From contig NZ_CP015992.1 in NCBI RefSeq assembly GCF_001708505.1, forward strand, positions 1,426,001 through 1,490,000: a DNA stretch of 64,000 nucleotides, in the 5' to 3' direction. The DNA comes from Pseudomonas sp. TCU-HL1 (GTDB taxonomy: Bacteria > Pseudomonadota > Gammaproteobacteria > Pseudomonadales > Pseudomonadaceae). Below are positions 49,080 through 57,619 of this stretch, piece after piece. Both the position numbers and the translations under genes were made by a program. Each line of letters starts with the position of its first letter. Within the stretch, counting starts at the first letter, position 1. Below the pieces are notes generated by a model that was not told the DNA's origin, ran no database searches, and was given only the letters and a program-made list of their open reading frames with translations.

Positions 49080-50630
49080 TCAACCGCGAACCCGCAGGCA
49101 ACGCCACAGGGCTGCCAGCAGGAGCGTGCTTACGGCAGCCCAGCCGATGGCCTGGACGTTGCCCAGAGTTTCTTCGTAGAGCTGCGGCACGATGCCGGCG
49201 CCGATCAGCACCGCCATCAGGGCGACTTCGCGACGGGGTACGGCTACCGGGCGGAACAGGTAGACCAAAGCCGGCAGCAGCAGGGCGGCGCTGGGGAAGC
49301 TGCGGTAGCGGGCGTCGAACACCAGGGCCAGCATCAGCACCGCTCCGGCGAAGCCGGAGGCGGCCAGCCACCAGCCACCACGGGCTTCCAGCCAGTCGAA
49401 CAGACGGCCACGCCCACCCGCACGAGCGGACAGGGCCAGGGCGCCATGGGCCAGGACAACCAGATTGAGGCCAACCAGGAAGGCGGCCCACAGCCACTCG
49501 CCGACGAAGCGGCTGGTGACCCGCGCCATTTCACCCCACAGGCCGATACTGGCGGCGCCCACGGCCGCCAGCAGCGGTAGCACCAGGGCGGCGCGAGTGG
49601 AGGCCGGCCGGCCGGCGAGCGCCAGGGTAGCGAGGAAGATCAGGCCGGAAATACCCAGCCACATGGGCCAGTAGGGCAGGTTGGTGACGGGGCCGGCGAG
49701 CACGCCTTTCTCCTGGCGGTCGGCGTCGAACAGGCCCCAGTAGCCGCCCACGGCGCCTTCGCTGGCGCGCTTCCAGGGCTGGTCGAAGGCTTCGATCAGG
49801 TTGTAGCCCCAGCCGTTCTGTTCGGCCATGGCGACGAAGCCGCGAATGAACCTGGCCTCGTTGACGCGGCTGGGGACGGCGGTTTCGCGCTGGCGGCCTT
49901 CGCTGGGCCAGCCGGTTTCGCCGATGAAGATGTCCTTGGGTGCGAACTTGTTGCCGAACACCTGGCGGATTTCGGCGGCATGGCGCAGGGCCTGGTCGAT
50001 GCCGGCGGGGTCGTCTTCCCAGTACGGCAGCAGGTGGATGGTGAGGAAGTCCACCGCCGGGGCAACTTCCGGGTGACGCAGCCAGAATTCCCAGACGTCC
50101 GCGTAGGTTACCGGTTGCTTCACCTGGGCCTTGACCTGCTCGATCAGCCTGGCCAACTGGGCGCCGGTGACTTCCTTGCGCAGCAGGGTTTCGTTGCCCA
50201 CGATCACCGACTGCACCACATCCGGGTTGGCATTGGCGGCTTTGACCAGGGCGTCGATCTCTTTCTGGGTGTCCACCGGGTTGCCGTTGACCCAGGCGCC
50301 CAGCATCAGCTTGAGGCCGTGCTTGCGGGCCAGCTCCGGAATGGCTTCCAGACCGGTCATGGAGTAGGTGCGTACGCAGTGGAAGCGGGTCGCCAGCAGG
50401 GCGAGGTCGGCGTCCATGCGCTCGGGGCGCAGCACGAAGGGCTGGTCGAACGGCGACTGGTCCTTGTCGAACGGGCTGTAGGACGCGCACTGCAGCTTGT
50501 GGCTGGGGGTGGCGGCGTCCGGCAGGATCACCGGCTTGCCGAGACCGTACCAGAGGCCCGCGAGGGCCAATACGGAGATCAGGAAGGAAAACAGGTAGGG
50601 GAGTGCAGGGAAACGGGCGTTCTGACTCAT
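49080..50630 (-). CDS. GH17-like beta-1,3-glucanase/glucosyltransferase with membrane tail
   Basis: A 516-residue protein. One N-terminal helix (LFSFLISVLALAGLWYGLG) is followed by a GH17-like barrel at about 45-310: SYSPFDKDQSPF, CVRTYSMTGLEAIPELARKHGLKLMLGAWVNG, the proton donor region VIVGNETLL and the nucleophile region IFIGETGWPSEG. The last 200 residues hold about seven membrane helices. Similar proteins act on cyclic or linear beta-1,3-glucans in the periplasm. Activity is inferred from the two conserved glutamates. Confidence 0.82.
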   Translation of the reverse strand: MSQNARFPALPYLFSFLISVLALAGLWYGLGKPVILPDAATPSHKLQCASYSPFDKDQSPFDQPFVLRPERMDADLALLATRFHCVRTYSMTGLEAIPELARKHGLKLMLGAWVNGNPVDTQKEIDALVKAANANPDVVQSVIVGNETLLRKEVTGAQLARLIEQVKAQVKQPVTYADVWEFWLRHPEVAPAVDFLTIHLLPYWEDDPAGIDQALRHAAEIRQVFGNKFAPKDIFIGETGWPSEGRQRETAVPSRVNEARFIRGFVAMAEQNGWGYNLIEAFDQPWKRASEGAVGGYWGLFDADRQEKGVLAGPVTNLPYWPMWLGISGLIFLATLALAGRPASTRAALVLPLLAAVGAASIGLWGEMARVTSRFVGEWLWAAFLVGLNLVVLAHGALALSARAGGRGRLFDWLEARGGWWLAASGFAGAVLMLALVFDARYRSFPSAALLLPALVYLFRPVAVPRREVALMAVLIGAGIVPQLYEETLGNVQAIGWAAVSTLLLAALWRCLRVRG

Positions 50631-50742
50631 GGTGGGCGTGCTTGCGTGAGGGCAAAGCCGCGCATCTTAGCGGATTAGCCCACCTCGCTCCTACGGCCCG
50701 GAACGGGAAATTCCAGACAGCGCATTTCGGCGCCGTGCCCCG

Positions 50743-50961
50743 TCAGGCGTGGTGGTGCAGCCAGGCGTGCTTTGGCATCGGCGGCTTGTCGCCCTTCTCA
50801 AAGCGCTTCCAGATCTTTTCGTGGAAGTAGAAACCTACCGAGTTGCACAGCGGCTCCACCGCCGCTACCAGTCCGCCGACCGTGATGCTGCCGGTGAGGG
50901 CATAGGCGACGCTGAACGCGATGCAGAAGTGCATGAGGGTGAAGGTCACGGTCTTGAGCAT
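50743..50961 (-). CDS. DUF2061 small membrane protein
   Basis: A 72-residue protein with two hydrophobic helices (FTLMHFCIAFSVAYALTG and VGGLVAAVEPLCNSVGFYFHEKIW). This is the full DUF2061 pattern; function unknown. The tail is basic and His-rich (KHAWLHHHA). It is monocistronic and divergent from yjcH. Confidence 0.85.
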   Translation of the reverse strand: MLKTVTFTLMHFCIAFSVAYALTGSITVGGLVAAVEPLCNSVGFYFHEKIWKRFEKGDKPPMPKHAWLHHHA

Positions 50962-51075
50962 GGTGCACCCCGGTCATTCGAATGGTTATTCGGTGTGATC
51001 AGGCTAGGGCTCATTCGCGATACAAGGAAATGTTCATCGGCGATGGTGTCGATAGTTTTGCCTTATGGATCGTGT

Positions 51076-51117
51076 ACGACCTTGGTCGAGAATGGCCCAA
51101 TGTTCGACTAAGGTCGT
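51076..51117 (+). promoter_or_regulatory. Inverted-repeat operator candidate before yjcH-actP
   Basis: ACGACCTTGGTCGA (51076-51089) and TCGACTAAGGTCGT (51104-51117) are inverted copies with one mismatch, 14 bp apart. Each arm is also nearly palindromic. The left arm repeats the 12-mer found before the MxtR-type kinase gene. Their distance from the ATG (about 70-110 bp) suits an activator site. Confidence 0.62.
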
Positions 51118-51185
51118 CTGTTGCGCTTGTACGGCCGTTTTATTGTTGATTTCACCAGCAACCCGCGCTGTGGAGGACAACAACA

Positions 51186-51494
51186 ATGAACGACAGCACC
51201 TACAAGCGGATTCAGGAGAATCCGCGTTTTCAGGAACTGGTTTCCAAGCGAGAACGCTTCGCCTGGATACTTTCTGCCATCATGCTCGGCCTTTACCTGG
51301 CCTTCATTCTCCTGATCGCTTTCGAGCCGCAAGTGCTCGGCACCCGCATCAACCCTGACTCTCCGGTTACCTGGGGTATCCCGATCGGTATCGGTCTGAT
51401 CCTGTCCGCCTTCGTGCTGACCGGCATCTACGTGCGCCGCGCCAACGGCGAGTTCGACCGCTTGAACCACGAGATCCTCAAGGAGGTCCAGTAA
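51186..51494 (+). CDS. yjcH: DUF485 membrane protein of the acetate permease operon
   Basis: A 102-residue protein with two helices (FAWILSAIMLGLYLAFILLIAF and PIGIGLILSAFVLTGIYV) and the DUF485 opening RIQENPRFQELVSKRERFAW. It is regularly encoded before ActP and is thought to assist it. The stop overlaps the actP ATG by one base. An inverted repeat lies 70-110 bp upstream. Confidence 0.94.
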   Translation: MNDSTYKRIQENPRFQELVSKRERFAWILSAIMLGLYLAFILLIAFEPQVLGTRINPDSPVTWGIPIGIGLILSAFVLTGIYVRRANGEFDRLNHEILKEVQ

Positions 51495-53152
51495 TGATCG
51501 CGCGCATCCTTGCCGTGCTCGGCCTGATGGCCGTGGCCCCCGCCCTCTGGGCAGCCGGTGCCATCGAGGGCGATGTCCAGCGGCAGCCGCTGAACACCTC
51601 GGCCATCGTCATGTTCGTCGCCTTCGTCGGCGCCACCCTGTACATCACCTACTGGGCCTCCAAGCGCAGCAAGTCGGCCTCCGACTTCTACACCGCTGGC
51701 GGCAGCATCACCGGTTTCCAGAACGGTCTGGCAATTGCCGGTGACTACATGTCGGCGGCGTCCTTCCTGGGTATTTCCGCCCTGGTATTCACCTCCGGCT
51801 ATGACGGCCTGATCTACTCCATCGGCTTCCTGGTGGGCTGGCCGGTCATTCTCTTCCTGATCGCTGAACGCCTGCGTAACCTCGGCAAGTACACCTTTGC
51901 CGACGTGGCGTCCTACCGCCTCAAGCAGAAGGAAATCCGCACCCTGTCCGCCAGCGGCTCGCTGGTGGTGGTGGCCTTCTACCTGATCGCGCAGATGGTC
52001 GGCGCCGGCAAACTGATTGAGTTGCTGTTCGGCCTGAACTACCACGTCGCGGTGGTTCTGGTGGGTATCCTGATGGTCTGCTACGTGCTGTTCGGCGGCA
52101 TGCTGGCCACCACCTGGGTACAGATCATCAAAGCCGTGCTGCTGCTCTCGGGCGCCTCCTTCATGGCGATCATGGTGCTCAAGCACGTCAACTTCGACAT
52201 CGCTACCCTGTTCAGCGAGGCCATCAAGGTCCACCCGAAAGGCGAGGCCATCATGAGCCCCGGCGGCCTGGTGAAAGACCCGATCTCCGCCATCTCCCTC
52301 GGTCTGGCCCTGATGTTCGGTACCGCTGGCCTACCGCACATCCTGATGCGCTTCTTCACCGTCAGCGACGCCAAGGAAGCCCGCAAGTCGGTGTTCTACG
52401 CCACCGGTTTCATCGGCTACTTCTATATCCTGACCTTCATCATCGGCTTCGGCGCCATCCTGCTGGTCAGCACCAACCCGGCCTTCAAGGATGCCAGCGG
52501 CCTGCTGTTGGGCGGCAACAACATGGCAGCGGTGCACCTGGCCAACGCCGTGGGCGGCAGCCTGTTCCTCGGCTTCATCTCCGCGGTGGCCTTTGCCACC
52601 ATCCTGGCGGTGGTCGCTGGCCTGACCCTGGCCGGTGCCTCGGCGGTGTCCCACGACCTTTATGCGTCCGTGGTCAAGAAGGGCAAGGCGAGCGAGAAGG
52701 ACGAGCTGCGCGTATCGAAGATCACCACCGTGGCCCTGGGCTTCGTGGCGATCGGCCTGGGCATCCTGTTCGAGAAGCAGAACATCGCCTTCATGGTGGG
52801 CCTGGCCTTCTCCATCGCCGCCAGCTGCAACTTCCCGGTGCTGATCCTCTCCATGTACTGGAAGAAGCTGACCACCCGTGGCGCCATGATCGGTGGCTGG
52901 CTGGGCCTGGTCACCGCGGTTGGCCTGATGATCCTCGGCCCGACCATCTGGGTGCAGATCCTCGGCCATGCAACTCCGGTCTACCCCTACGAGTACCCGG
53001 CGCTGTTCTCCATCTTCGTTGCCTTCGTCGGTATCTGGTTCTTCTCCATCACCGACAAGTCGGCCGCCGCGGACGAAGAGCGTGCACGCTTCTACCCGCA
53101 GTTCGTGCGCTCCCAGACTGGCCTCGGCGCCAGTGGTGCCGTCGCCCACTGA
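51494..53152 (+). CDS. actP: Cation/acetate symporter ActP
   Basis: A 552-residue SLC5/SSF sodium symporter with about 13 helices. A cleavable signal peptide (ending ALWAAGA) is followed by FYTAGGSITGFQNGLAIAGDYMSAASFLG, the substrate/sodium region, and by AGLPHILMRFFTV. It imports acetate and related short-chain acids. It is the second gene of yjcH-actP, probably activated by the MxtR/CrbS-type system encoded at 8465-11944. Confidence 0.95.
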   Translation: MIARILAVLGLMAVAPALWAAGAIEGDVQRQPLNTSAIVMFVAFVGATLYITYWASKRSKSASDFYTAGGSITGFQNGLAIAGDYMSAASFLGISALVFTSGYDGLIYSIGFLVGWPVILFLIAERLRNLGKYTFADVASYRLKQKEIRTLSASGSLVVVAFYLIAQMVGAGKLIELLFGLNYHVAVVLVGILMVCYVLFGGMLATTWVQIIKAVLLLSGASFMAIMVLKHVNFDIATLFSEAIKVHPKGEAIMSPGGLVKDPISAISLGLALMFGTAGLPHILMRFFTVSDAKEARKSVFYATGFIGYFYILTFIIGFGAILLVSTNPAFKDASGLLLGGNNMAAVHLANAVGGSLFLGFISAVAFATILAVVAGLTLAGASAVSHDLYASVVKKGKASEKDELRVSKITTVALGFVAIGLGILFEKQNIAFMVGLAFSIAASCNFPVLILSMYWKKLTTRGAMIGGWLGLVTAVGLMILGPTIWVQILGHATPVYPYEYPALFSIFVAFVGIWFFSITDKSAAADEERARFYPQFVRSQTGLGASGAVAH

Positions 53153-53176
53153 TCCACGTTATCCCTTGCAAGACTT

Positions 53177-53202
53177 GGGGCAGCCTTCGGGCTGCCCTTT
53201 TT
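53177..53202 (+). terminator. Terminator of actP
   Basis: GGGCAGCC, tetraloop TTCG, GGCTGCCC and five T, 25 bp after the stop. A strong canonical terminator. Confidence 0.93.
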
Positions 53203-53225
53203 GTTGTTTGCGGGGTCTGTTGTGT

Positions 53226-53268
53226 TCGCTTCGTTGGGCTTCGCTTCGCTCAGCGCCAACCTACAAAA
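53226..53268. repeat. Fragment of the GTTGGG...CCAACCTAC repeat family
   Basis: CTTCGTTGGGCTTCGCTTCG followed by CAGCGCCAACCTAC resembles the ends of the element at 38274-38415. It lies in the gap before the chorismate mutase gene. Confidence 0.5.
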
Positions 53269-53356
53269 GGAAGGGATCCATGCTCGCCCTGTCTTGCGTG
53301 ATGCTTGTGTAAGGTTCGCATCAGTTACCGCAATCAACCTTCTACAAGGAGCGACA

Positions 53357-53662
53357 ATGGAAACCATGGATTGCAGCAGCCTCGATGAGGTTCGAGCGCA
53401 GATCGATTTGCTCGACCGCCGGATAGTCGCCTTGCTCGCCGAGCGAGGTGCCTATGTGCGGAAGGCAGCTCGGTACAAGCGTGACAAGGCGGAGGTCGAA
53501 GCGCCGCAACGGGTGGCTGCCGTCATCGCCAGGGTCAGGGAGCTGGCAGTCGAATCGGGAGGAGACGAGGGCGTGGTCGAAGCCGTCTATCGAGCAATGA
53601 TCTCGGCCTTCATCGAGGCCGAACTCAGCGAGCATTCCCGGCTTCGCCAGGGCAGTAAGTAG
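53357..53662 (+). CDS. Stand-alone AroQ-type chorismate mutase
   Basis: A 101-residue all-helical enzyme. LDEVRAQIDLLDRRIVALLAERGAYVRKAARYK contains the conserved Arg and Lys residues of the active site, with further family residues at RVAAVIARVRELA and VEAVYRAMISAFIEAE. It would turn chorismate to prephenate; the related PchB is an isochorismate-pyruvate lyase, and this activity cannot be excluded. AAGGAG lies 5 nt before ATG. No siderophore or aromatic genes are nearby. Confidence 0.87.
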   Translation: METMDCSSLDEVRAQIDLLDRRIVALLAERGAYVRKAARYKRDKAEVEAPQRVAAVIARVRELAVESGGDEGVVEAVYRAMISAFIEAELSEHSRLRQGSK

Positions 53663-53680
53663 GTTGCTCGGCGTTGACGG

Positions 53681-53836
53681 CTAGATCATGCCGAACAGCA
53701 GGAGCACCACCACTATGACCAGCAGCAACCCAACCATGCTCGACGGGCCATAGCCCCAATTGCGGGAATAGGGGAAGACCGGCAGGCCGCCGATTAGCAG
53801 CAGGATCAGGATGATGAGCAGCAGAATGGTGATCAT
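53681..53836 (-). CDS. DUF3309 small membrane protein
   Basis: A 51-residue protein. MITILLLIILILLLIGGLP is the first helix, FPYSRNWGYGPSS the conserved loop, and LLLVIVVVLLLFGMI the second helix. This is the whole DUF3309 family pattern; function unknown. A GGAG ribosome site precedes the ATG. Convergent with chorismate mutase, 18 bp away. Confidence 0.9.
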   Translation of the reverse strand: MITILLLIILILLLIGGLPVFPYSRNWGYGPSSMVGLLLVIVVVLLLFGMI

Positions 53837-53972
53837 GGGCAATGGCTCCTCGGTAGCTGGGATTGCCAGGGCACGTGGCGTTATCGTTGATGGTAAGTCG
53901 ACCGTGCCCCTGATTACCGACTGACCTCCATTCGAGATGGTTCAAGGAAAACGACCCTGTGGACGCCCCGCC

Positions 53973-54341
53973 ATGAGTGACCGGATCGCCGCCGACGCGG
54001 TACTGCTGCTGCACCTGGCCTTCATCCTGTTCGTGGTGGTGGGTGGGGTGCTGGTGCTGAAGTGGCCGCGCCTGGCCTGGCTGCACCTGCCGGCAGTGGC
54101 CTGGGGCGCCACGGCGGAATTCCTTCATCTCGTCTGCCCGCTCACGCCCCTGGAAAACCGTCTGCGCCGCGCGGCGGGGGAGCAGGGCTACAGCGGGGGC
54201 TTCATCGAGCACTACCTGGTGCCATTGATCTATCCTGCGGGGCTCACGCCGGGCATCCAGCTCTGGCTCGGGGCCTTCGTGCTGCTGATCAACCTGGTGC
54301 CCTATTGCCTGCTGGCGAGGCGTTTGATGACGCGCCGCTAG
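53973..54341 (+). CDS. DUF2784 membrane protein
   Basis: A 122-residue protein with four helices: ADAVLLLHLAFILFVVVGG, LAWLHLPAVAWGATAEF, IEHYLVPLIYPAGL and LWLGAFVLLINLVPYCLL. The motif CPLTPLENRLRRAAGEQGY in the central loop is diagnostic of DUF2784. Function unknown. ATG 53973 gives the first helix its normal position. Confidence 0.88.
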   Translation: MSDRIAADAVLLLHLAFILFVVVGGVLVLKWPRLAWLHLPAVAWGATAEFLHLVCPLTPLENRLRRAAGEQGYSGGFIEHYLVPLIYPAGLTPGIQLWLGAFVLLINLVPYCLLARRLMTRR

Positions 54342-54445
54342 CGGCGTTTGCCCTCATCATTCAGCACCGTGATTCAAGGGTGGTGCCACTATGGCCTTCG
54401 CTACACTGCGGCTCATCTACCGCACAAGCAGAAAGGCACCTCACC

Positions 54446-55258
54446 ATGCAAAATCGCATCATGATCACTGGCGCTGGTTCCGGGCTCGGCCGCGAAATCG
54501 CCCTGCGCTGGGCGCGCGAGGGCTGGCAGCTGGCCCTCTCCGACGTCAACGAAGCCGGTCTGGCCGAAACCCTCAAGCTGGTCCGCGAAGCCGGCGGCGA
54601 TGGTTTCACCCAGCGCTGCGACGTCCGTGACTACAGCCAGCTCACCGCCTTCGCCCAGGCCTGCGAAGAGAAGCTGGGCGGCATCGACATCATCGTCAAC
54701 AACGCTGGCGTCGCCTCGGGCGGCTTCTTCGAGGAGCTGTCGCTGGAGGATTGGGACTGGCAGATCGCAATCAACCTGATGGGCGTGGTCAAGGGCTGCA
54801 AGGCGTTCCTGCCGCTGCTGCAGAAAAGCCATGGCCGGATCATCAACATCGCCTCGATGGCCGCGCTGATGCAGGGGCCGGCGATGAGCAACTACAACGT
54901 CGCCAAGGCCGGCGTCGTGGCCTTGTCGGAAAGCCTGCTGATCGAGCTGAAGGAACAGGGCGTGGGCGTGCACGTGGTCTGTCCGTCTTTCTTCCAGACC
55001 AACCTGCTGGATTCCTTCCGGGGTCCGACCCCGGCCATGAAGCAGCAAGTGGGCAAGTTGCTGGAAGGCTCGCCGATCAGCGCTGCCGACATCGCCGACT
55101 ACATCTTCCAGGAAGTGGCCGCTGGCGCCTTCATGATCCTGCCCCACGAGCAGGGCCGCATGGCTTGGGCGGTGAAGCAGAAAAACCCGCAGGCGCTCTA
55201 CGACGAGATGGCCAGCATGGCGGCGAAGATGCGGGTCAGGCACCACAGCGCTCATTGA
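54446..55258 (+). CDS. Short-chain dehydrogenase/reductase
   Basis: A 270-residue classical SDR. Cofactor motif TGAGSGLG is at 8-15, NNAG at about 85, and the catalytic S137, Y150 and K154 are in order (SNYNVAKAG). The acidic D33 after strand 2 (LSDVNE) favours NAD(H). Substrate unknown. ATG 54446 is the first codon of the Rossmann strand; longer frames run through the previous gene. Confidence 0.92.
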   Translation: MQNRIMITGAGSGLGREIALRWAREGWQLALSDVNEAGLAETLKLVREAGGDGFTQRCDVRDYSQLTAFAQACEEKLGGIDIIVNNAGVASGGFFEELSLEDWDWQIAINLMGVVKGCKAFLPLLQKSHGRIINIASMAALMQGPAMSNYNVAKAGVVALSESLLIELKEQGVGVHVVCPSFFQTNLLDSFRGPTPAMKQQVGKLLEGSPISAADIADYIFQEVAAGAFMILPHEQGRMAWAVKQKNPQALYDEMASMAAKMRVRHHSAH

Positions 55259-55304
55259 ATCTGGTTGTCCGATCAGTCAGCTTTTGCTGCGTACGGGGTT
55301 GCCC

Positions 55305-55349
55305 GGCGGTCGGACGGGGGAGTAGGGTTTCTCCCCCGGCCTGACCGCC
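55305..55349 (+). promoter_or_regulatory. Nested stem-loop in the leader of the MFS gene
   Basis: GGCGGTC (55305-55311) pairs with GACCGCC (55343-55349), and inside it GGGGGAG pairs with CTCCCCC. It ends 18 nt before the GTG start and has no T-run. It could be a leader structure, or the rho-independent end of the SDR message with a weak tail. Confidence 0.55.
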
Positions 55350-55367
55350 CATCCGGATGGATCCACC

Positions 55368-56522
55368 GTGAAACCCTTTTCCCGCGCGTTGCTGATGCTG
55401 GCGCTGGTGCTAGCCGCCATCAACCTGCGCCCCGGCATCACCTCGCTTGCGCCCCTGATCGAACGCATTGCCCTTGAGCTCTCCCTCAGTCGAAGCCTGA
55501 TCAGCCTGACCACGGCGTTGCCGGTACTTTGCATGGGCCTCCTGGCGCCCCTGGCTCCGCGCCTGGCAGTGCGATTCGGTCTGGAACGGGTAATCACCGC
55601 CTGCCTCGTATTGATCGGCCTTGCCCTGCTGGCGCGCCTGGGCGGCTATGCCAGTACCGTACTGATTGGCAGCGCCGTGGCCATGGGCGCCGGCATTGCC
55701 ATTGCCGGGCCGCTGTTGTCCGGATTCATCAAACGTCATTTTCACGACCAAATGGGGCGAGTGGTCGCCTGGTATTCCCTGAGCATGACCATCGGCGGCG
55801 CTGGCGGTGCGGTGCTGACCCCGCCGGTGACCCAGTGGCTCGGCGACCGCTGGCATTTCGGCCTGGCCTTCTGGTCTCTGCCAGCGTTGCTGGCGGTGCT
55901 GTTCTGGCTGTGCCTACCCAACCGCGCCGAACCCGCCAGTGAGGCGGGGCAGGGTGGCCTGCCCTGGAGGGAAGCCAGGGCTTGGTTGATCACGGCCTTT
56001 TTCGCGCTTCAGGCGGGTCTCTTCTATGCCCTGACCACCTGGCTGGTGGCCCGTTACCACGAGGCCGGTCTCAGCCTGCTGCGCAGCAACAGCCTGTTCA
56101 GCCTCTTCATGCTGGTGGGACTGCCCAGTGCCTTCATCCTGCCCTGGCTGGCCCAGCGCTTCGGCAACCGCTATCAGTTGCTGCTGGCCTGCGGCCTGGT
56201 CAGCTCGATCTGCCTGGGGATGATCGCCTTCCAGCCGACCCTGCTGCCGGAAGTCTGGGCCGCCTTGCTGGGCCTGGGGCTCAGCGGCTCCTTTGCACTG
56301 TCCCTGGTGCTGCCGCTCTACGAGGCGCACACGCCCCTGGCGGTAAGCCGCTGGACCGCCATGATGCTGTTTGCCGGCTACGGGCTGGGCAGCCTCACGC
56401 CTGTCCTTGCCGGCCTCGGACGCGATCTGGCGGGCAATTACCAGGTGCCGTTCATGGTGATTACCGGGCTGGCGCTGATCATGTGCGTACTTGCCTGGCT
56501 CCTCGGCCGCGGCAGGCGTTAA
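55368..56522 (+). CDS. CynX/NimT-family MFS transporter
   Basis: A 384-residue protein with 12 hydrophobic segments. ALVLAAINLRPGITSLAPLIERI is the recognisable CynX/NimT opening, and MTIGGAGGAVLTPPVTQWLGDRWHF is at the middle. The E. coli relatives handle cyanate or 2-nitroimidazole; substrate here is unknown. The start is GTG 55368 behind a stem-loop. Confidence 0.88.
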   Translation: MKPFSRALLMLALVLAAINLRPGITSLAPLIERIALELSLSRSLISLTTALPVLCMGLLAPLAPRLAVRFGLERVITACLVLIGLALLARLGGYASTVLIGSAVAMGAGIAIAGPLLSGFIKRHFHDQMGRVVAWYSLSMTIGGAGGAVLTPPVTQWLGDRWHFGLAFWSLPALLAVLFWLCLPNRAEPASEAGQGGLPWREARAWLITAFFALQAGLFYALTTWLVARYHEAGLSLLRSNSLFSLFMLVGLPSAFILPWLAQRFGNRYQLLLACGLVSSICLGMIAFQPTLLPEVWAALLGLGLSGSFALSLVLPLYEAHTPLAVSRWTAMMLFAGYGLGSLTPVLAGLGRDLAGNYQVPFMVITGLALIMCVLAWLLGRGRR

Positions 56523-56597
56523 GGACTTCGACGCATTTCCTTTCTCCCTTGGCAGTCCTGTGTTAGAAGGCTGCCACTGTTTTACTGGAGTGCCCGC

Positions 56598-57026
56598 GTG
56601 GAGTCCGAATCCATCGTCTATGGCTGCATCCGTGACTGGCCGTCGCTGGACGACCAGGAGCACCGCATGCGCCGCGAGACCAACCGCCACGTGCTGGACA
56701 ACCTGCCCAGCGGCGAAGCCTGGCCGTTCCTCGGTCGCGAAATGTTCTCCTGCTGCGAACAACCCGGCGCTGGCCTGTTCCGCACGCAAGTGATCCATTT
56801 CGGCGCGAGCTATCCGGCGGTGGAGTACGAGTGGACGCTCTGGGTAAAGGCGTTCGAGTCCCTGCTCAAGCAGCTGTACTGGAGCAGCGCGGTGGTCCAT
56901 CTGGAAACCGAACTCAACGGCCTTCACACCTTCCGCTGGGAAAGCGAGCAGGGCTTCCACAGCCCCCAGGAAGGCAACCTGCGCGTGCGCTGTGCCTGGG
57001 AGCGCGAAGGCGGCGTGCACGGCTGA
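56598..57026 (+). CDS. Conserved-looking hypothetical protein, GTG start
   Basis: A 142-residue protein from GTG 56598, seven nt after GGAG. Rich in Trp and Glu (YEWTLWVKAFESLLKQLYW), with cysteines in FSCCEQPGAG. No membrane segment or signal peptide. Family not recognised. It lies 39 bp before ynfA on the same strand. Confidence 0.72.
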   Translation: MESESIVYGCIRDWPSLDDQEHRMRRETNRHVLDNLPSGEAWPFLGREMFSCCEQPGAGLFRTQVIHFGASYPAVEYEWTLWVKAFESLLKQLYWSSAVVHLETELNGLHTFRWESEQGFHSPQEGNLRVRCAWEREGGVHG

Positions 57027-57065
57027 TTCCCTGTCCACACTCCCGACCATCAAGGGATTGATCCG

Positions 57066-57398
57066 ATGCTCAACTACCTCTGGTTCTTCCTGGCCGCCCT
57101 GTTCGAGATCGGCGGCTGCTACGCCTTCTGGCTCTGGTTGCGGATGGGCAAGAGCGCCTGGTGGGTCGTTCCGGGCCTGCTCAGCCTGACCCTCTTCGCC
57201 CTGCTGCTGACCCGCGTGGAAGCGGCCTACGCTGGCCGCGCCTACGCCGCATATGGCGGTATCTACATTGTCGCCTCGCTGCTCTGGCTGGGTCTGGTGG
57301 AACGCACCCGACCGCTGGCCAGTGACTGGCTGGGCGCCGCGCTGTGCGTGATGGGTGCCACCATCATCCTGCTGGGGCCGCGCTTCTCGCCAAGCTGA
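57066..57398 (+). CDS. ynfA: YnfA/UPF0060 family small membrane protein
   Basis: A 110-residue four-helix protein. WFFLAALFEIGGCYAFWLWLRMGKS and VEAAYAGRAYAAYGGIYIVASLLWLGLVE are the family signature. Distantly related to SMR transporters; a drug-export role has been suggested for some members. ATG 57066 is the family start. Confidence 0.93.
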   Translation: MLNYLWFFLAALFEIGGCYAFWLWLRMGKSAWWVVPGLLSLTLFALLLTRVEAAYAGRAYAAYGGIYIVASLLWLGLVERTRPLASDWLGAALCVMGATIILLGPRFSPS

Positions 57399-57619
57399 CA
57401 TCGGCCCTGCCGCGCTGGCTGGCAGTGGCCAATGTGCTCGAGGCCTTGCTGCGCTTCATTCCCGAGAATTGCGTCCTGGCCTGAAGTGCGGCTGCACGGA
57501 TTACTTCAACCTTTCCCCCCAAGCGCTGTCGAATCGGTCATGGCGGCCTGGAAAGTGGTTTTCAGCACGGCTGATCGTCTTTTCAGGCATCGAACCTCCC
57601 CCGCGCAGGAGAGTGCTGG

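Noticed and set aside
53937..54341. Longer start for the DUF2784 gene
   Set aside because: The extra codons are Gly/Arg/Pro-rich without a ribosome site; the start at 53973 matches the family.
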